Source: Streptomyces albireticuli (GTDB taxonomy: Bacteria; Actinomycetota; Actinomycetes; Streptomycetales; Streptomycetaceae). Taken from it: a DNA stretch of 64,000 nt. Made by a program: the position numbers and the translations under genes. Under the pieces are notes generated by a model that did not search any database, was not told the origin of the DNA, and saw nothing but the letters and a program-made list of their open reading frames with translations. Positions 61,512 to 64,000 of this stretch are shown piece after piece; positions within the stretch are counted from its first letter, which is position 1; each line of letters begins with the position of its first letter. Where the stretch lies: contig NZ_CP021744.1 in the NCBI RefSeq assembly GCF_002192455.1, forward strand, positions 434,001-498,000, given 5' to 3'.

Positions 61512-61863
61512 CCACGGCTCCGGGTACGCCCGCCGGCAGCGCGATCCGCAGCCTGCGGCCGGGGGTCGCGGTCAGCTCCCTGGGGTCGACGACGGGGTTG
61601 GCGTCGGCGATCTGCCACCACTGGTCGGCGCTGCCGAGGTAGTGGTGCGCGAGCAGGTCCGGGCGGTCACCGACGCTGACGGTGTGCTCGGCGAGGGTCC
61701 CCAGCCGCGCGGGGTCGGGCAGCAGGCGCCGCTTGAGGTAAGGGGTCTGCCGGCCGTCGGGGTCCACGTGCAGGGCTACGGGGGTGTCGTGGTAGCGGCT
61801 GGAGCGGGGGTAGGAGGTGGGGGCCGGGATCGCTTCGAGGGGAGCGTCACTGCCGTTCGTCAT
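61504..61863 (-). CDS. LysM-like baseplate-associated protein
   Basis: A 119-aa protein. The C-terminal ~50 residues (HTVSVGDRPDLLAHHYLGSADQWWQIADANPVVDPREL) form a LysM/tail-protein-X type module. The N-terminal half is a short linker with SRYHDTPVALHVDPDGRQTPYLKRR. In Afp7 a LysM tail is fused to the tube initiator; here the two parts are separate, adjacent genes. The ATG shares one base with the stop of the tube-initiator gene. It overlaps the hub gene by eight bases, so the stoichiometry is probably fixed by coupled translation. Confidence 0.85.
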   Translation of the reverse strand: MTNGSDAPLEAIPAPTSYPRSSRYHDTPVALHVDPDGRQTPYLKRRLLPDPARLGTLAEHTVSVGDRPDLLAHHYLGSADQWWQIADANPVVDPRELTATPGRRLRIALPAGVPGAVDG

Positions 61864-62513
61864 CAGAAACCCCCCGCGTTCCCGAGCCCGAGGACCCTAC
61901 GGCTGCCGGAGGTCGCCGTCCCGGTCAGCTGCTCCTTGTTCGCCAGGTGCGCCAGGTACAGCTCCGCGCCCCGGTGCCCGGTGGGCAGATCGTTGACGGT
62001 CAGCACCCGCAGCCCGATGCCCACCGAGGCGCGTATCGGATTGAGCTCGGCATCGAACGCCTGCTCCGTGATGGTCAGCTCGGTCAGGCGCACGGGCATG
62101 ACCCGTTTGCTTCCCCAGGTGAACAGCGTCAATGGTGCCTCCACCGGGGATATCTCCAAGGTCCCGAAGGACGCCAGCAGTTCCTTCGCCCTCAGCACCG
62201 CGCTCGGCGGGTGCAGCAGCGTCTCCAGGGCGGCCAGCTGTGGAGCGATCCCGTCGGACCAGGGCAGCTCCAGCTGGTCCGTGGCATCGATCTCGGCCGT
62301 GAACTTCCAGGTCTCCGTGGCCGGCCCCTTCAGCCGCAGCACCTCGGTCCGGTCCCCGGCACCGTCCGCACCGGCCGCGTTGGGGGCGAGCGAGCGCTCC
62401 AGGGTGTCCGGGTTGAACTGGAGCACGATGATGCCGCGCGGGGTTCCGCGCTGCGGATCGATGATGACGATTCCGGAGCGGATGGGTTTGGGGAGATCCG
62501 CGTAGCGGGTCAT
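61863..62513 (-). CDS. CIS tube initiator (Afp7-like) protein
   Basis: A 216-aa protein with the contractile-injection-system tube-protein domain: IVLQFNPDTLERSLAP near the N-terminus, WKFTAEIDATDQLE, and PPSAVLRAKELLASFGTLEISPVEAPLTLFTWGSKRVMPVRLTELTITEQAFDAELNPIRASVGIGLRVL. It docks the inner tube on the hub. The ATG overlaps the stop of the 227-aa gene by four bases. The C-terminal tail (LANKEQLTGTATSGSRR) is flexible. Confidence 0.86.
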   Translation of the reverse strand: MTRYADLPKPIRSGIVIIDPQRGTPRGIIVLQFNPDTLERSLAPNAAGADGAGDRTEVLRLKGPATETWKFTAEIDATDQLELPWSDGIAPQLAALETLLHPPSAVLRAKELLASFGTLEISPVEAPLTLFTWGSKRVMPVRLTELTITEQAFDAELNPIRASVGIGLRVLTVNDLPTGHRGAELYLAHLANKEQLTGTATSGSRRVLGLGNAGGF

Positions 62514-63193
62514 AGGCGCTGGGCCAATCGGTCGGTGAGGGCGGTGTAGTCGTGGTCGGGGAAGAGCCTGGGGAGGACGTCGAGCATGTTCCTCATGTCG
62601 GCGAGCACACCGCTGAATTCCTGGTCCCCGAGGCGGACGTCGGCGAACAGGTACTGCCAGCCGTGGACGCCCTTGGTGAGAGGCAATGCCGCCAGGTATC
62701 CGCAGTAGTCGACATCCAGCTTGAAGAAGCCCCGTGAGACGTCGAAGAACCACAGTTCGGGATTGGGAGTGCCGGGCTGGATCCGCAACGCGGTGAGCTT
62801 TCCGGTACCGGTGAACCGTGTGTCGTCCATGACCCGGAGCTGGGGTTCCAGTTCGCGCTCGAAATCCGAGCCGTACTCGACACCGAGGTCAGGCGGTTGG
62901 TCAGCCACCAGGGAGAGGAGGTCGCCGAGAGTGAACTCGCCGGACAGTTCCCGGCCGTCCGCGTCCGCGGACCAGTGGGCCATGATGCCCGAGAACCGGA
63001 AGAAGCACCGTTTGAGCGCCGGGTCCAGCGTCACGCCGTACCACTCCGCGACCCTGCCGAACACGGTGTCGGCGTCGCCGAAGCTCTCATCGGCAGGCCA
63101 CAGGTCGTCGCGGTGAAGATCGACCGGTGGGCAGGCTCTCAGTTCGTCGAGCATGGCCACCAGCCCCCTTTCGCACTGCGTGAGATCGTTCAC
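62510..63193 (-). CDS. Unknown 227-aa protein translationally coupled to the tube initiator
   Basis: I do not recognise the family. It is acidic and cytosolic, without signal or membrane segment. It has a helical N-terminus (LTQCERGLVAMLDELRACPP), a mixed core with AEWYGVTLDPALKRCFFRFSGIMAHWSADADG, and strands TGKLTALRIQ and LWFFDVSRGFFKLDVD. The length and alternating strand-helix layout are reminiscent of SUKH/SMI1-type immunity proteins. The start is GTG 63193, with GAAGGG upstream. It sits 32 bases after the nuclease-like gene and its stop overlaps the tube-initiator ATG. It could be an immunity protein, a loading chaperone or an eCIS adaptor; no evidence decides between them. Confidence 0.6.
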   Translation of the reverse strand: MNDLTQCERGLVAMLDELRACPPVDLHRDDLWPADESFGDADTVFGRVAEWYGVTLDPALKRCFFRFSGIMAHWSADADGRELSGEFTLGDLLSLVADQPPDLGVEYGSDFERELEPQLRVMDDTRFTGTGKLTALRIQPGTPNPELWFFDVSRGFFKLDVDYCGYLAALPLTKGVHGWQYLFADVRLGDQEFSGVLADMRNMLDVLPRLFPDHDYTALTDRLAQRL

Positions 63194-63225
63194 GTCAACC
63201 CTTCTCCCTCAAGGGGGCACTTTCC

Positions 63226-64000
63226 CTAGACGATGAGGTCCTTCTTCGCGATCAGATCATTGATGCGGTCGATGACCGTCTGGAAATCCGGCAAGGGCTG
63301 AACACCGGAAGGCTTCGACGCCTCGTAGGACTGGAGCTTGGTGACGACCTGGCCGACGTTGAGGAACGGCCGGAGCTGGATGATCCGCCGCGCGAATCCG
63401 GGCGTGGTCATCAACTTGGCCGCGATCTCGGAGTCGGCGGCGGTGGTCACGTTGAGCCTCGGATCCCCCGCGCCCGGCTGATGAACGGCCTCGCCATAGG
63501 TCCGCGACTTGGAGGGCTTCTTCTCCTCCCACTTGCCGGCGTTCACCCGGTAGCCGCCCCACATGGCCAGGATGGATTGCGGATAGTGCCCGGGCGTCGG
63601 CCAGAAGCTGACGGCGACGCGGTACCAGATCATGTCCTCGATGCTCGGCTTCGACCTCGCCTCGTCGGCGGCCAGTTCCACCTTGTCCTTGAAGTGGTTG
63701 TTCACGGCGAGTGGCGCCGGCACCAGGTTGGACCCTGTTGCCTTGCCGCCGATCCGCTCCGGAAGGAGGTGCATGCGCAACCAGCGCTCAGGGGGACCGG
63801 AGAGCGAGGCGGCCTGGATTGCTTTCCACCCCAGCGGATTGCCGTCCTTCGCCTTGTCGGACGTCTCTCCCAGGGGCGTCTTCGGCTGGATGTACGACGC
63901 CTTGGTGTAGCGCGGGGCCCGGACGCCGTCCGCGAAGGCGGGCAGGATCGTCGGAGGCAACGGCGGCTTCTCCGCACCGTGCTCCCGAAGCGCCAGTGAA
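63226..64000 (-). CDS. Putative nuclease-like effector, C-terminal part (cut by window edge)
   Basis: The frame is open to the last base, so only the C-terminal ~257 residues are seen; TTG 63960 is just an internal codon. The core RWLRMHLLPERIGGKATGSN, continuing LVPAPLAVNNHFKDKVELAA, matches the pattern of His-Leu-Leu, Gly-Gly, Asn-Leu-Val-Pro and Asn found in toxin-type DNA/RNA-nonspecific nuclease domains. It is followed by IEDMIWYRVAVSFWPTPG and a C-terminal helical region (FLNVGQVVTKLQSYEA). Nuclease-like tails of this kind are carried by eCIS-core (DUF4157) proteins, which may lie upstream, outside the window. TAG at 63226 ends it. Confidence 0.55.
   Translation of the reverse strand, partial: SLALREHGAEKPPLPPTILPAFADGVRAPRYTKASYIQPKTPLGETSDKAKDGNPLGWKAIQAASLSGPPERWLRMHLLPERIGGKATGSNLVPAPLAVNNHFKDKVELAADEARSKPSIEDMIWYRVAVSFWPTPGHYPQSILAMWGGYRVNAGKWEEKKPSKSRTYGEAVHQPGAGDPRLNVTTAADSEIAAKLMTTPGFARRIIQLRPFLNVGQVVTKLQSYEASKPSGVQPLPDFQTVIDRINDLIAKKDLIV

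Noticed and set aside
48134..64000. Prophage or type VI secretion locus
   Set aside because: No capsid, portal, terminase, integrase or lysis gene is present, and no TssJLM membrane-complex gene. The two giant J proteins, separate LysM and DUF6519 fit an extracellular contractile injection system.

Overview
The window is very GC-rich actinomycete DNA, about 73 percent by eye. Frequent GTG/TTG starts, stops overlapping starts (ATGA, GTGA), actinobacterial lipoproteins and Streptomyces-type families (DUF6247, DUF4360, DUF899, nSTAND-WD40 proteins, PASTA-less Ser/Thr kinase, SpoIIE-type phosphatase) point to Streptomyces or a close relative in the Streptomycetaceae. I saw no rRNA, tRNA, CRISPR array, transposase or phage capsid/portal/terminase gene.

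Layout. Positions 1-48 kb are a mosaic of short transcription units typical of a chromosome arm. 1-5.5 kb: 3' part of a Rieske oxygenase, a lipoprotein, an AraC regulator followed by a lactate-permease-family transporter, and an HNH-nuclease-like lipoprotein coupled to a small unknown gene. 5.6-13 kb: an MMPL exporter divergent from a FAD oxidoreductase with a C-terminal Rieske domain; an Old Yellow Enzyme divergent from a MerR regulator; a ricin-type lectin; a YceI protein. 13-18 kb: a giant XRE-nSTAND-WD40 protein interrupted by a one-base frameshift, then a putative DUF6247 toxin-antitoxin pair. 18-28 kb: carboxylesterase, an unknown protein with a CYNYA motif, an EgtD-like methyltransferase, an NmrA-like protein, a NERD-UvrD helicase, an SDR-MerR operon and a DUF1266 protein. 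28-36 kb: AAC(3)-like acetyltransferase, DUF4097 and DUF4360 secreted proteins, an EF-hand remnant, Ser/Thr kinase, lipoprotein plus frameshifted I36-type inhibitor, S1 protease, aldehyde dehydrogenase. 36-48 kb: GNAT-like protein, DUF899, two MFS transporters, RsgA, SpoIIE-type phosphatase, PaiB-like flavoprotein, EamA transporter, membrane-anchored protein, and an Lrp/AsnC regulator divergent from a DHA2-type exporter.

From 48.1 kb to the right edge lies a tightly packed minus-strand operon for the baseplate and spike half of an extracellular contractile injection system (eCIS, phage-tail-like particle). In transcription order: the C-terminal part of a nuclease-like effector candidate (runs off the edge), an unknown 227-aa protein, CIS tube initiator, LysM protein, gpD/gp27-like hub, gp5/V-like spike, PAAR-like tip, gp25-like wedge, two giant baseplate J proteins (1071 and 1302 aa, the second with a C-terminal LysM-like segment), a tail-I/beta-helix protein and a DUF6519 protein. 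Most neighbours overlap by 1-8 bases. Sheath, tube, cap and AAA ATPase genes are not in the window and would be expected beyond 64 kb. A strong 18-bp-stem hairpin ends the operon opposite the exporter gene.

Most notable points: the nuclease-like module with its coupled downstream gene inside the eCIS operon, the split hub/spike and the LysM-tailed baseplate protein, two probable one-base frameshifts (nSTAND-WD40 and I36 inhibitor), and two MerR-type redox operons whose promoters both appear to give nearly leaderless mRNAs.
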